This document shows, in pieces, positions 25,990 through 34,283 of a stretch of DNA of 64,000 nucleotides. Made by a program: the position numbers and the translations under genes. The notes below the pieces were generated by a model that saw only the letters and a program-made list of their open reading frames with translations, made no database searches and was not told where the DNA came from. Origin of the DNA: Blastocatellia bacterium (lineage in GTDB: Bacteria > Acidobacteriota > Blastocatellia > Chloracidobacteriales > JADJPF01); assembly GCA_025057015.1 (NCBI GenBank), contig JANWYG010000017.1:124001-188000 (forward strand). Direction: 5' to 3'. Numbering within the stretch: the stretch's first letter is position 1; every line of letters begins with the position of its first letter.

Positions 25990-26568
25990 ATGGAAGCACA
26001 AAAGCAGCAGGGCTACCACGTGCAAGGTAGCCTCATTAAGGCAAGAATACTCTACATACACGTCAACCATGGAGCAAGTGCCCTAAAGGAAGTCTTGGCT
26101 CTGCTACCCGAAGACCTAAGGGGTATGCTGTCCAAGCCAGTCTATATAGGCGAGTGGTACCCGCTAGCGTTACTTACAGAGCTGGATCGCGCTATAGTTA
26201 ACCTACTCGGCCAAGGAAACGAACGGGTGCACGAGGAGCTAGGGTCATTTTCGGCCGACATTAATCTGAGCGGTGCTTATGAGCCGCTAGTGCACCAAGA
26301 TATACACGAGTTTTTGCGCCTTACAGCCTTCCTTCACCGAAACTACCAAGACTTCGGAGAAGCCAGGTACATCAAGCTTGGCGAAACCGCTGCCTTGCTG
26401 CAGTTCAGCTACCCACAGGCTCCGCCCGAAGCCTTCTGCAAAAGCGGAGCGGGCTACTTCAGGCGCGCTGTGGAGCTCTGTGGCGGTTTGCGCGTCTCAG
26501 TCAAGATAGCAGCCTGCATGAGGCTGGGCGATCCCAAATGCGAGTTCAGAATAGAGTGGTCAACATAG
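25990..26568 (+). CDS. V4R / DUF2378-like small-molecule-sensor domain protein
   Basis: The 192-residue protein has no signal and no membrane helix. Its C-terminal part (GGLRVSVKIAACMRLGDPKCEFRIEW) has the Cys-x-x-x-Gly-Asp-x-x-Cys-x-F arrangement typical of V4R domains. The rest resembles the fold shared by V4R, heme-NO-binding and myxobacterial DUF2378 proteins, with IYIHVNHGASALKEVL-like opening strands. V4R domains bind small hydrocarbons or a tetrapyrrole precursor and often act as sensors. Three cysteines (about residues 154, 167 and 178) are well placed for a metal. It is the first gene to the right of the dif-like site. GGAGG stands four bases from the ATG. Confidence 0.65.
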   Translation: MEAQKQQGYHVQGSLIKARILYIHVNHGASALKEVLALLPEDLRGMLSKPVYIGEWYPLALLTELDRAIVNLLGQGNERVHEELGSFSADINLSGAYEPLVHQDIHEFLRLTAFLHRNYQDFGEARYIKLGETAALLQFSYPQAPPEAFCKSGAGYFRRAVELCGGLRVSVKIAACMRLGDPKCEFRIEWST

Positions 26569-26640
26569 GCTGGCTTGGTTGTGAAACTGCCAAGGGATAG
26601 AATCGTGTTTAGAGTTTAAATTAAACTTACAGAGTATAAA

Positions 26641-27804
26641 CTAGTTTGATTTAGTGAACTTTACTTCCAGCACGTTGTCGCAGAAGCGTGCTCTTGTGGG
26701 GCGATATCCCGCCATAGCTGGCGGCAAGCTGATTATCCGACGTTGATTGTCCAGCTGCAGGATGAGCTCGCTGCCCGTACTGCGTATTCTTAGGTGCTCC
26801 TTGCACAACATAGGTAAGCACATGCACAGCAGGTACTCGCCCCCCTCCTTTCTAAATTCAATTACTCTCGCCCGGTGTAAGAGCGCTGCCGGATCAGTTT
26901 CAGCAAAAATATCTCTCGCAAGCTGCTCAAGAGACTCAAGCCCAACGACCTCAGAAGGATAGAATGGCGCCTTAAGTACCGGCAGGGGAGCAAAGCTGTG
27001 ACTAATCTCGTCGACATAGCTGTTCTGCCGTAGTCGCCAGCCGTCAAGATATCCAGCCTCCTTGCTGAGCACTCTGTTGACAATAACCGCATCCACCAGC
27101 AAGCCATAGAGACTCAGGTACGTAAGCGTGCGCTTGGACTCCTGAATAACCACCTTTTCAGGATTGAGAACCAGCCGCACGGAAGTGGATACTGTATCCC
27201 CCAGCAGTGATTTGAGCGACCTGAGTTTGGTCAACATTTCATCCAGAGCCTCAAAGACCTCTTCCGGTGCCAGATAGTCTTCAAGAGGTCCGGCTATTGC
27301 AGCAAACGGCTTTACAATTGCCCGGGCGCGCCTGAGAAGTTTCACCGTCCATGACAATGTTTGCGGCAGTGCAAGTAAACGCAGGGTTTCCCCGCTCGAC
27401 GCAGCGTCAACTACCACCAGGTCATAACTGGCTGCCAGATCCTTTATCCTGGCAAGACTAAACAGCTCATCCATCCCCGGCAATACAGCTATCTCATCCG
27501 CCAAAACCTCATCAAGTCCTTGCAGCGCAACCAACCGAGCGATGTGCTCCCGCACCGCTCCCCAATTCAGCTCCAACTCCCTGTAGGAGTTAATTTCCAC
27601 TGCCGCTAAGTTCTCTGCCACTTGCTTTGGAACATCGCCTAACTCCACACCCAAGCAGTCGCCGAGACTATGAGCTGCATCGGTGCTCATTACCACCGTT
27701 TTTAGACCTCGCTGCGCTGCTGCCAATGCCGTCGCCGCCGCAACTGACGTTTTACCCACTCCACCTTTGCCAGTGTAGATTATTACTCGCACCGCCAAAA
27801 TCAC
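26641..27804 (-). CDS. ArsA/GET3-type ATPase
   Basis: A deviant Walker A (YTGKGGVGKTSVAAATALA) opens a P-loop ATPase of the ArsA/Get3 group. Switch motifs follow (DAAHSLGDCLG, VVVDAASSGETLRLL). The C-terminal 75 residues are a beta-sandwich-like extension, as in the HSP20-type tail seen in some bacterial ArsA proteins. There is only one ATPase domain, whereas the arsenite-pump ArsA has two, so arsenite export is unlikely and no arsB neighbour is present. Homologues occur in phototrophic and acidobacterial genomes and may act in tail-anchored protein or cofactor insertion. The start is uncertain: GTG at 27804 or GTG at 27792, neither with a clear ribosome-binding site. Confidence 0.85.
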   Translation of the reverse strand: MILAVRVIIYTGKGGVGKTSVAAATALAAAQRGLKTVVMSTDAAHSLGDCLGVELGDVPKQVAENLAAVEINSYRELELNWGAVREHIARLVALQGLDEVLADEIAVLPGMDELFSLARIKDLAASYDLVVVDAASSGETLRLLALPQTLSWTVKLLRRARAIVKPFAAIAGPLEDYLAPEEVFEALDEMLTKLRSLKSLLGDTVSTSVRLVLNPEKVVIQESKRTLTYLSLYGLLVDAVIVNRVLSKEAGYLDGWRLRQNSYVDEISHSFAPLPVLKAPFYPSEVVGLESLEQLARDIFAETDPAALLHRARVIEFRKEGGEYLLCMCLPMLCKEHLRIRSTGSELILQLDNQRRIISLPPAMAGYRPTRARFCDNVLEVKFTKSN

Positions 27805-27972
27805 ACTCTATCTTCATCCTGCAAGGCTCCACAAAAACCTTCAACGCCCTTGCGCTCGCCACGAGGGCATAATCTAACACACAACTACATCCAGTTGAAA
27901 GCCCTGAACCGGATGACGCAAGTTGACTGCCTCAAAAGGCAAAGCTAAGCTTGTTAGGCCAAGCGAGAGCCT

Positions 27973-29223
27973 ATGAAGATATTCCAGACAATATCAGTAC
28001 TACTGACTACTGCTGCAGCCGCAAGTTACATCAATCATAAGATTGTCAGGCTTCCACCAACAATAGGCCTGATGGCATTATCAATGCTTGCCTCACTAGT
28101 TGCAGTAGGTCTGGGCAAGTTGGGGCTCGTCGAGCTAAATCGGATTGCTCTGTTTGTCAACCAGATAGACTTCGAGCAGATGCTGCTGCACGGCATGCTT
28201 GCGCTACTGCTGTTTGCCGGAGCTCTACATGTGGATCTCGGAGATCTCAAAGCCGTGCGCCTGCCGCTGACCATCTTGTCTACCGTTGGCGTAGCCATCG
28301 CTGCAGTAGCCACTGGAGCGCTCTTCTGGGCGGGTCTCAGCTACGCCGGAATGCAACTGCCCCTTATATACGCCCTCCTATTCGGAGCTCTGACCTCGCC
28401 AACGGACCCGATAGCAGTTCTCGGCATAATAAGGAAGGTCGGAGCACCGAAGGTCCTCGAGGCGAAGATAGCCGGCGAATCGCTGTTTAACGATGGCGTC
28501 GGCGTAGTTGTCTTCCTGACAATCCTCAGCTTCCTTACAAGCCCCCAAGCGCCAACCGCTAGCCAGGTTTTACTACTTCTCCTTCAGGAAGCCGTAGGCG
28601 GCGCAGCGTTCGGGCTGGCAATCGGCTATGCTTTCTACATATTCCTCAAATCAGTTGACGCTTATCAGGTCGAGATACTGCTTACCCTCGCCCTCGCTTG
28701 CGGAGGATACACCCTTGCCGAGGCGCTGCATCTGTCGGCTCCGATAGCCATAGTTGTGGCCGGCCTTCTAATAGGTAACCAAGGCCGCTCGCACGCTATG
28801 TCTGAAACCACCCGCCAGCATCTAGACACTTTCTGGGAGCTGATTGACGAGATCCTTAATTCGGTGCTGTTCGTATTAATAGGCCTTGAGCTAATCGTCA
28901 TACCATTAACCTGGAGCTACCTCGCCGCCGGACTATTCGGCATAGCAGCTTCCCTCGTAGGCCGCTACGTGAGTGTGATCCTGCCAATAGCGCTTCCTGG
29001 ACCAAAGCTAGGACCTCCTTTAAGAACTGGATTCCTACTCACCTGGGGAGGCTTACGTGGCGGAATATCCATAGCGCTTGCCCTGTCGCTTCCAAGTGGC
29101 CAGGAACGCGAGATGCTGCTTGCGGTTACTTACCTTACAGTCAGCTTCTCCGTGCTGGTACAAGGGCTTACCTTTGGAAAGCTAATAGGCTGCCTCAATC
29201 CGGCAGCCTCCTCGAAGAACTGA
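27973..29223 (+). CDS. Na+/H+ antiporter, CPA1 (NhaP-like) family
   Basis: About twelve membrane helices run through the 416 residues. The CPA1 signatures are the PTDPIAVLGI-type segment (FGALTSPTDPIAVLGIIRKVGAP) and FNDGVGVVVFL, with the acidic residues that bind the cation, plus the late motif TWGGLRGGISIALALSLP. The protein exchanges sodium for protons across the inner membrane, for pH and salt balance. A cytoplasmic C-terminal tail is almost absent. GCGAGAG is the only ribosome-binding-like sequence. It is divergent from the ArsA-like gene, with about 170 bases between starts. Confidence 0.93.
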   Translation: MKIFQTISVLLTTAAAASYINHKIVRLPPTIGLMALSMLASLVAVGLGKLGLVELNRIALFVNQIDFEQMLLHGMLALLLFAGALHVDLGDLKAVRLPLTILSTVGVAIAAVATGALFWAGLSYAGMQLPLIYALLFGALTSPTDPIAVLGIIRKVGAPKVLEAKIAGESLFNDGVGVVVFLTILSFLTSPQAPTASQVLLLLLQEAVGGAAFGLAIGYAFYIFLKSVDAYQVEILLTLALACGGYTLAEALHLSAPIAIVVAGLLIGNQGRSHAMSETTRQHLDTFWELIDEILNSVLFVLIGLELIVIPLTWSYLAAGLFGIAASLVGRYVSVILPIALPGPKLGPPLRTGFLLTWGGLRGGISIALALSLPSGQEREMLLAVTYLTVSFSVLVQGLTFGKLIGCLNPAASSKN

Positions 29224-29271
29224 AATACGCCAGTCCCCAACCAAACATTTATGGAAAGAGAGGTATAACCC

Positions 29272-30072
29272 ATGTTTGACTTTACCAATAAAGTGGTGTT
29301 CGTTGCAGGTGGCACAAGCGGCATTAATTTAGCCATCGCTGAAGCATTCGCTGCTGCCGGTGCCTCTGTGGCAGTGCTTTCTCGCTCGCAACAGAAGGTA
29401 GAAGCGGCTGTAAAGCTGCTGAACCAGCACTCCAGCAACATTGCAGGATTTACCGCCGATGTCAGAGACTTTGCCGGAACTCAGGAAGCTCTAAGGCAAG
29501 CTCACGACAAACTGGGCCCGTTTGACGTGCTCATCTCGGGTGCTGCTGGCAACTTCCCTGCCCCTGCGCTAGGCATGTCAGCTAACGCCTTTAAGTCAGT
29601 AGTGGACATAGATCTGCTGGGAACATTCAACGTGCTACGAGCCGGCTTCGAATTCCTCCACAAGCCTGGTGCCTGCATCATCAACATCTCTGCTCCGCAA
29701 GCATACTGTCCTATGGAGTTACAAATGCACGTTTGTGCTGCCAAAGCCGGCGTTGACATGATAACACGCGTGGCGGCGCTGGAGTGGGCACCGTTCGGGA
29801 TCCGGGTCAATTCCGTTGTACCAGGGCCTATAGACGACACCGAAGGGATGAAACGCCTTGCCCCCACGGCCGAGATACGTTCTACCATCGCCAGCTCTGT
29901 TCCGCTCGGACGCCTCGGCACCAAGCAGGACGTAGCAAACGCCTGCCTCTGGCTATGCACTCCAGCCGCTTCTTATATCACCGGCGTGGTTCTCGCTGTC
30001 GACGGCGGTTGGAGCCTAGGTGGGGCAGCTTCCTCAGCTAGTGCACTCAAAAACGCTTTCTTCAAACAGTAA
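29272..30072 (+). CDS. Short-chain dehydrogenase/reductase, 2,4-dienoyl-CoA reductase-like
   Basis: This Rossmann-fold NAD(P)H enzyme begins with GGTSGINLAIA, where the usual third glycine of the TGxxxGIG motif is Asn. The NAxG-like block is SGAAGNFPAPALGMSANAFKSV, as in peroxisomal 2,4-dienoyl-CoA reductases. The active-site Tyr of YxxxK is replaced: the segment reads HVCAAKAG, keeping only the Lys, and dienoyl-CoA reductases of the DECR type also lack that Tyr. A role in unsaturated fatty-acid breakdown is therefore plausible. GAGAGG precedes the ATG. A strong hairpin follows the stop. Confidence 0.85.
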   Translation: MFDFTNKVVFVAGGTSGINLAIAEAFAAAGASVAVLSRSQQKVEAAVKLLNQHSSNIAGFTADVRDFAGTQEALRQAHDKLGPFDVLISGAAGNFPAPALGMSANAFKSVVDIDLLGTFNVLRAGFEFLHKPGACIINISAPQAYCPMELQMHVCAAKAGVDMITRVAALEWAPFGIRVNSVVPGPIDDTEGMKRLAPTAEIRSTIASSVPLGRLGTKQDVANACLWLCTPAASYITGVVLAVDGGWSLGGAASSASALKNAFFKQ

Positions 30073-30080
30073 ACGATCTT

Positions 30081-30117
30081 GGCAGGGAAGGTAAGCCTTC
30101 CTATTACCTTCCCTACC
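30081..30117 (+). terminator. Hairpin after the short-chain dehydrogenase gene
   Basis: GGCAGGGAAGGTAA (30081-30094) pairs over 14 bases, with one G-T pair, with 30104-30117 around a 9-base loop. Only a short GTTTT lies about ten bases after it. It probably ends the dehydrogenase transcript before the XRE gene. Confidence 0.6.
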
Positions 30118-30146
30118 AGAAGATGTTTTGGACACTACAAGGGTTT

Positions 30147-30173
30147 AATGCTATTCTAGAAGCATCAATGCTA
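30147..30173 (+). promoter_or_regulatory. Operator-like repeats before the XRE regulator
   Basis: AATGCTA occurs at 30147-30153 and again at 30167-30173, exactly 20 bases (two helical turns) apart. AGCAT at 30161-30165 makes an inverted repeat with the first copy. They lie just before the XRE start, as expected for an autoregulatory site. Confidence 0.45.
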
Positions 30174-30189
30174 AGTAGAGAGGTCTAAA

Positions 30190-30582
30190 ATGCTTAGAAG
30201 TTTAGGGGATAAAATTAGGGATAGAAGACGGTTTTTAGGTCTAAGCCAGGCTGAGCTAGGACAGCAGATAGGAGTGCATCAGAAGCAGATCTCTGCATAT
30301 GAGCGAGGTGTAAACCTTCCCTCAAGCGACGTCTTAATCAAACTTTCCGAAATCTTGGGAGTCAGTCTAGACTACCTCTGTCGTGAACAAACCACCAATC
30401 AACCAGCCGCTCCGAATGACAAACCAGATGAAAAGACCCCGGCAGATACTCTCATGGATGCTATCCTCCTGGAAAAGCTAAGGGAGCTATCTGAAGTCCC
30501 CCCCGAAGAGCGTCAGGCCGCCATACAGGTTATAGATCTGGTCGTGCTCAAGTATCGAATGAGGCGCTTGCTAGGGCTCTGA
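30190..30582 (+). CDS. XRE-family helix-turn-helix regulator
   Basis: A Cro/CI-type helix-turn-helix fills about residues 5-64 (GDKIRDRRRFLGLSQAELGQQIG, KQISAYERGVNLPSSDVLIKLSEILGVSLDYL). The rest is a 65-residue charged tail (EKLRELSEVPPEERQAAIQVIDLVVLKYRMRRLL) that looks helical and may dimerise. Such small regulators often control stress or mobile-element genes; no such partner is next to it, so the target is unknown. It has an AGAGAGG ribosome-binding site and direct repeats upstream. A run of seven C at 30498-30504 lies in the tail. Confidence 0.9.
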   Translation: MLRSLGDKIRDRRRFLGLSQAELGQQIGVHQKQISAYERGVNLPSSDVLIKLSEILGVSLDYLCREQTTNQPAAPNDKPDEKTPADTLMDAILLEKLRELSEVPPEERQAAIQVIDLVVLKYRMRRLLGL

Positions 30583-30755
30583 CATAATAGGGTGCTCGTG
30601 CTATCCTCTCAGCCATCCGAGACTGACACTCCGACCACGCTTAACCGGGCAAGCCTCGGAAAGGAAGTTCCTTTAACGAAATCTTTACTTCAACAGGCAA
30701 ACCACTTCCGCTAAATTCTAAGCGCAGGTTTTTCACACGAAACAGGTTGGAGAAC

Positions 30756-31166
30756 ATGAAAAGAGTGCTTATACTCTGTACCGCAAACAGTGCCAGATCG
30801 CAGATGGCTGAAGGCCTACTGAGGAGTCTAACCGATGGCAACCTGGAGGTTCACTCCGCAGGAACACGACCTGGCAGTGTCCACCCGCTCGCCATTGCTG
30901 CGATGGCTGACCTCGGCATAGATATCTCCTCACATCGGTCGAAGTCGGTTGACGAGTTCTTAGGAAAAGACTTTGATGTCATGATAACCGTTTGCGACAG
31001 TGCGAGGCAGGAGTGCCCATTTTTTCCCGCAAAACAGGTGTTGCACTGGAGCTTTGAGGATCCGGCAGCTGTCACAGGTACGGATGCTGAGCGGCTTGCC
31101 GCTTTTAAACAGGTAAGAGATCAAATAAAGCACAGACTGGAAGAGTTTATTAGGTCGCTAGGGTAG
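30756..31166 (+). CDS. arsC: Thioredoxin-coupled arsenate reductase (low-molecular-weight phosphatase fold)
   Basis: The catalytic loop CTANSARS (C-x5-R) opens the protein. A second pair of cysteines in TVCDSARQECPFF sits where Bacillus-type ArsC has its disulfide cascade (C82, C89), followed by HWSFEDPA. These features favour arsenate reductase over protein tyrosine phosphatase. It reduces arsenate to arsenite in the cytoplasm using thioredoxin. An upstream in-frame TTG at 30747 is less likely because GGAG precedes the ATG at 30756. No arsR or arsB neighbour is seen. The last nine bases overlap the end of the convergent NtrC gene. Confidence 0.88.
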   Translation: MKRVLILCTANSARSQMAEGLLRSLTDGNLEVHSAGTRPGSVHPLAIAAMADLGIDISSHRSKSVDEFLGKDFDVMITVCDSARQECPFFPAKQVLHWSFEDPAAVTGTDAERLAAFKQVRDQIKHRLEEFIRSLG

Positions 31167-32522
31167 ATCTATCTTCAGCTCTTTCATTTTGCTAAGCAGC
31201 GTCTTGTAGCTTATCCTCAGCGATTCAGCAGCCTTGGCTTTGTTAAAGCCACTTTCGCGTAGTGCCATCTCTATCTTTTTTTTCTGAACCAAATTGAGCG
31301 CCCGTTCGCTGACCTCGTCAAGCGATCCGCTGTAGTCAAACTCGCTCGGTTCAACCTTACGGGTCTGCTCGAGCTGCAGATCTACAGAAGTGACCTTCTT
31401 ACCATCGCACAATATGACTGCCCGCTCTATGCAGTTTTCCAGCTCACGCACATTTCCGGGCCAGTCATAAGACTTAAGCGCCGCCAGGGCCTCTTCGTCA
31501 AAGGAAAGGTCCGTTTTGCGAATCTCTCTAGCATATCGCCTCAAGAACTCCAGTGCCAGGGGTTCTATATCTTCCCGCCTTGCGCGCAGCGGTGGTATCA
31601 CTACTGGGAAGACAGCTAGCCTAAAGTATAGGTCTTCGCGAAATCGCTTTTCGGACATAGCCTTTCCCAGATCCTGGTTTGTTGCGGCCACAATCCGCAC
31701 GTTTACAGGAATATCGCTACGGCCGCCCACGCGAGTGATACGGCGCTCTTGAAGCACGCGTAGCAGCTTTGTTTGCAAATTAGGTGGGAGCTCAGCTATC
31801 TCATCCAAAAACAAGGTCCCGTTCTGCGCTAGCTCAAACTTTCCTATAGCCCTAGAGTCAGCCCCTGTGTATGCTCCTCGCTCATGCCCAAACAGTTCGT
31901 TCTCAATGAGTGACTCAGGTATAGCAGCACAGTTAATAGCCACGAAAGGGCCTTCGCGCCGCTTGCTGAGATAGTGAACGGCACGTGCAAAAAGCTCCTT
32001 CCCGCACCCAGACTCTCCAAGCAGCAGAACTGTAGCGTCCGTATCTGCAACCTGCTGGATAGCTTTACTAGCCTTCTTGATACCTTCGGATTCGCCTATT
32101 ATCCGCGGAAAGCCGTACCTGCGTGAAAATTCCTCTTTGAGAAGAAGATTTTCCGTGCGCAACCGCATCGATTCTATTGCCCGCTCCATCAGCAGCAGCA
32201 AATGCCTCGTATCCACAGGTTTCTGCAGGAAGTCGTATGCTCCTTCCTTCATAGCTTGTACTGCCTCATCTACCGATCCATACGCAGTCATCACTATTAC
32301 CGGTGCTTCTGGACAAACTTCCTTGGAGTACTTAAGCACGTCAAGACCACTGCCGCGGGGCAACCTCAGGTCGGTCAGCACAAGCTGGATTGCTCTACTG
32401 TCGAGTACCTTGACAGCTTCTGCGAGGTCTCTTGCCTCTAAAGCCTGATAGCCAGCATGCTCGAGCGTTAGTCGCAGAACCTGACGCAAGGAGTCCTTGT
32501 CCTCAACTATGAGGATGTCCAT
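31158..32522 (-). CDS. NtrC-family sigma-54-dependent response regulator
   Basis: A receiver domain (about 1-120, with the phosphorylated Asp in LVLTDLRLPRGSG) is followed by an AAA+ activator domain. The latter has Walker A GESGCGKELFARAVH, the sigma-54 contact loop GAYTGA (Tyr in place of the common Phe) and Walker B GTLFLDEIAELP. A Fis-type helix-turn-helix ends the protein (NKAKAAESLRISYKTLLSKMKEL). It opens sigma-54 promoters when phosphorylated. No histidine kinase is next to it. It starts directly after the stop of the upstream coiled-coil gene (TGA then ATG), so the two are co-transcribed. Confidence 0.95.
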   Translation of the reverse strand: MDILIVEDKDSLRQVLRLTLEHAGYQALEARDLAEAVKVLDSRAIQLVLTDLRLPRGSGLDVLKYSKEVCPEAPVIVMTAYGSVDEAVQAMKEGAYDFLQKPVDTRHLLLLMERAIESMRLRTENLLLKEEFSRRYGFPRIIGESEGIKKASKAIQQVADTDATVLLLGESGCGKELFARAVHYLSKRREGPFVAINCAAIPESLIENELFGHERGAYTGADSRAIGKFELAQNGTLFLDEIAELPPNLQTKLLRVLQERRITRVGGRSDIPVNVRIVAATNQDLGKAMSEKRFREDLYFRLAVFPVVIPPLRARREDIEPLALEFLRRYAREIRKTDLSFDEEALAALKSYDWPGNVRELENCIERAVILCDGKKVTSVDLQLEQTRKVEPSEFDYSGSLDEVSERALNLVQKKKIEMALRESGFNKAKAAESLRISYKTLLSKMKELKIDLP

Positions 32523-33293
32523 TCATCTCCCACGCCTGAGCCGCTCAACCTCTTCATTGAGCCGCTGTATTTCTTGTTGTGCTTCCTGTATACCTTTTTC
32601 AGACTCCTCGATAGTCTTACGCAGTTCTGGATCTGTGTAGTACGGATCACCTATTCTCAATTGGCTAGGCCTTGCCTGAAAAGTCCGCGTCCTAGCCTCG
32701 TTTATCCGCAATTGATACATTCTGATCTTCTCCTCGGCCGCCCTTATCCTTTCCTCCAAGCTTCTCGCTCGGGATTCGTTATAGTCCTTCCTACTTTGTC
32801 CTGGCGCTGGTTGATCAGGTTTCTCTTTAAAGCCCTTTGTGCTACCCTCATCCTTGAGCTTGTTTACCTCCCGGCGCGCATCTTCGTACTGACCATTAAG
32901 CTGCTTAAGCTGTTCCTGCAGATCTGCTATCTGGGCCGATATCTCAGAGCCAGCCTGAGGCTGTCTTAGCTGATTACGCAGCTCTTGTATCTGCAACTCT
33001 ATTCTAGTGCGTTGCATATCCAAGCTGCGCATCTTATCTTGCGCCTGGCTATATTGCTGCTGCCAAGCCTTTTCCTCCTCTTCTTTCTTGGAATCTCGCT
33101 TAGCCTCTCCTGTAGCCTGGCCGGACTCTTTTTCTGGCTTTTCGGACTTCTGCTCGGCACTTTCCGTCCTACTTCCAGAAGCAAAGTCTTCATTAGTAAA
33201 TGTTTTCCCCTTCTGGGCGTAGACAGCAGCACTGAGAGCCAGAACCAAGCTAAGCTTGAGGGTGTTTGCCGCCAGCGACGTTAAAAGTGACAT
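32523..33293 (-). CDS. Exported coiled-coil protein upstream of the NtrC regulator
   Basis: A signal peptide (about 1-26, ending VYAQ) is followed by a Lys/Glu-rich region and long coiled coils (about 70-150 and 175-255), with repeated LQEQLKQL, ARREVNKLKDEG and EIQRLNEEVERLRR. No catalytic motif is visible. A periplasmic structural or adaptor role is inferred. AAGGAGGA precedes the ATG. It is the first gene of a two-gene run with the sigma-54 regulator, which may control envelope stress or respond to it. Confidence 0.8.
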   Translation of the reverse strand: MSLLTSLAANTLKLSLVLALSAAVYAQKGKTFTNEDFASGSRTESAEQKSEKPEKESGQATGEAKRDSKKEEEEKAWQQQYSQAQDKMRSLDMQRTRIELQIQELRNQLRQPQAGSEISAQIADLQEQLKQLNGQYEDARREVNKLKDEGSTKGFKEKPDQPAPGQSRKDYNESRARSLEERIRAAEEKIRMYQLRINEARTRTFQARPSQLRIGDPYYTDPELRKTIEESEKGIQEAQQEIQRLNEEVERLRRGR

Positions 33294-33310
33294 TATTTCT
33301 TCCTCCTTCT

Positions 33311-34267
33311 CTAGGAATTAAGCATCCGCTTATAACCGTCTTCTCTTTCTGCCCAATCCAGTATTTCTGAGACCCGCCAGACGGGAAACGGGTGGCTCAT
33401 GCTACTTGCTATTAAGGTTGTCCAGAATTTATCCAGGTAGTTTTCAGCAAAGTTCTTATCAAACTGCCTCGCTTGCGCTACAAATTCATCTTGGTCGAGC
33501 TTAGAGGCAAGTGTACCGCCGGCCATTTTCATCAGCGCGCTTATCACCACCCGCTCATCCTGTGTCACAAGAAGTGAGGCTCTATCGCAGCTAAGCTCGG
33601 CCTTGTGCCGCCAAGTAAGCAGCGCTAGCTTCGCCGGCAGCGAGAACAAATCTGCTATGCCTGCAAACGGGCCCAACCTAAGCACTACGTCTGTCAGTAA
33701 GAACAGTATGTCTGCAGCAACCTTATACAACAGATGCTTCGCATGTATGTGTCCAGCTTCGTGAGCAAGGACAGCCAGTACTTCCAGATCGTCAAGGCGT
33801 TCAAGCAACGAGGAATATATGACTATGAAAGGCTGCTCGACGCCTCCGGTGAAGGCATTAAAGCCAAGCCCTCCTTGTGGCCCCGTGACCGAAACATACA
33901 GATGCGGCTTTTCTATACCCAAAGTCGAGCAGACGACCTCAAGCTTTGCATCCAGATCGGGACACTGACGCGGGGTTACCTGCACGGCGTTGGCCGTAAA
34001 GAAGACCTTGCTGGATCTTTCATGCGTCACCTCAAGCAGCTTCTTAAGCACACTATCTATACCCGGGATTTTCCGAAGTGCTGACAGAGCTTGCCTATCA
34101 AGCGGATGTATGTAAGTATCCGGATCCAGATACTGCCACTTCTTATGAGGATCGTCACTAAGCGGCAATTTACAGTTGCCACAGCGCACTTTCTTTTCGG
34201 TCGCTCTCCTAACCTTGTTCTGCTTGCTACAGTAGCGACACCTTATCTTTTCTCCTTCGTCTTGCAC
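33311..34267 (-). CDS. M48-family metallopeptidase with N-terminal zinc ribbon
   Basis: The N-terminal 40 residues carry two CxxC pairs (CRYCSKQN and CGNCKLP), a small zinc ribbon. The peptidase domain has HEAGH in the HExxH arrangement (LAVLAHEAGHIHAKHLL) and a downstream SCDRASLL acidic element that could supply the third zinc ligand. HtpX and other M48 proteases cut misfolded membrane proteins; here two hydrophobic stretches (around ADILFLLTDVVL and LFSLPAKLALL) may contact the membrane. The start is GTG, with GGAGGGGAG upstream. The zinc-ribbon fusion is unusual and may bind a partner or nucleic acid. Confidence 0.85.
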   Translation of the reverse strand: MQDEGEKIRCRYCSKQNKVRRATEKKVRCGNCKLPLSDDPHKKWQYLDPDTYIHPLDRQALSALRKIPGIDSVLKKLLEVTHERSSKVFFTANAVQVTPRQCPDLDAKLEVVCSTLGIEKPHLYVSVTGPQGGLGFNAFTGGVEQPFIVIYSSLLERLDDLEVLAVLAHEAGHIHAKHLLYKVAADILFLLTDVVLRLGPFAGIADLFSLPAKLALLTWRHKAELSCDRASLLVTQDERVVISALMKMAGGTLASKLDQDEFVAQARQFDKNFAENYLDKFWTTLIASSMSHPFPVWRVSEILDWAEREDGYKRMLNS

Positions 34268-34283
34268 AATTCTCCCCCTCCCA

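Noticed and set aside
26641-31166. Arsenic resistance operon (arsA with arsC)
   Set aside because: The ArsA-like protein has one ATPase domain and lies 3 kb from arsC on the other strand, with unrelated genes between and no arsB or arsR.
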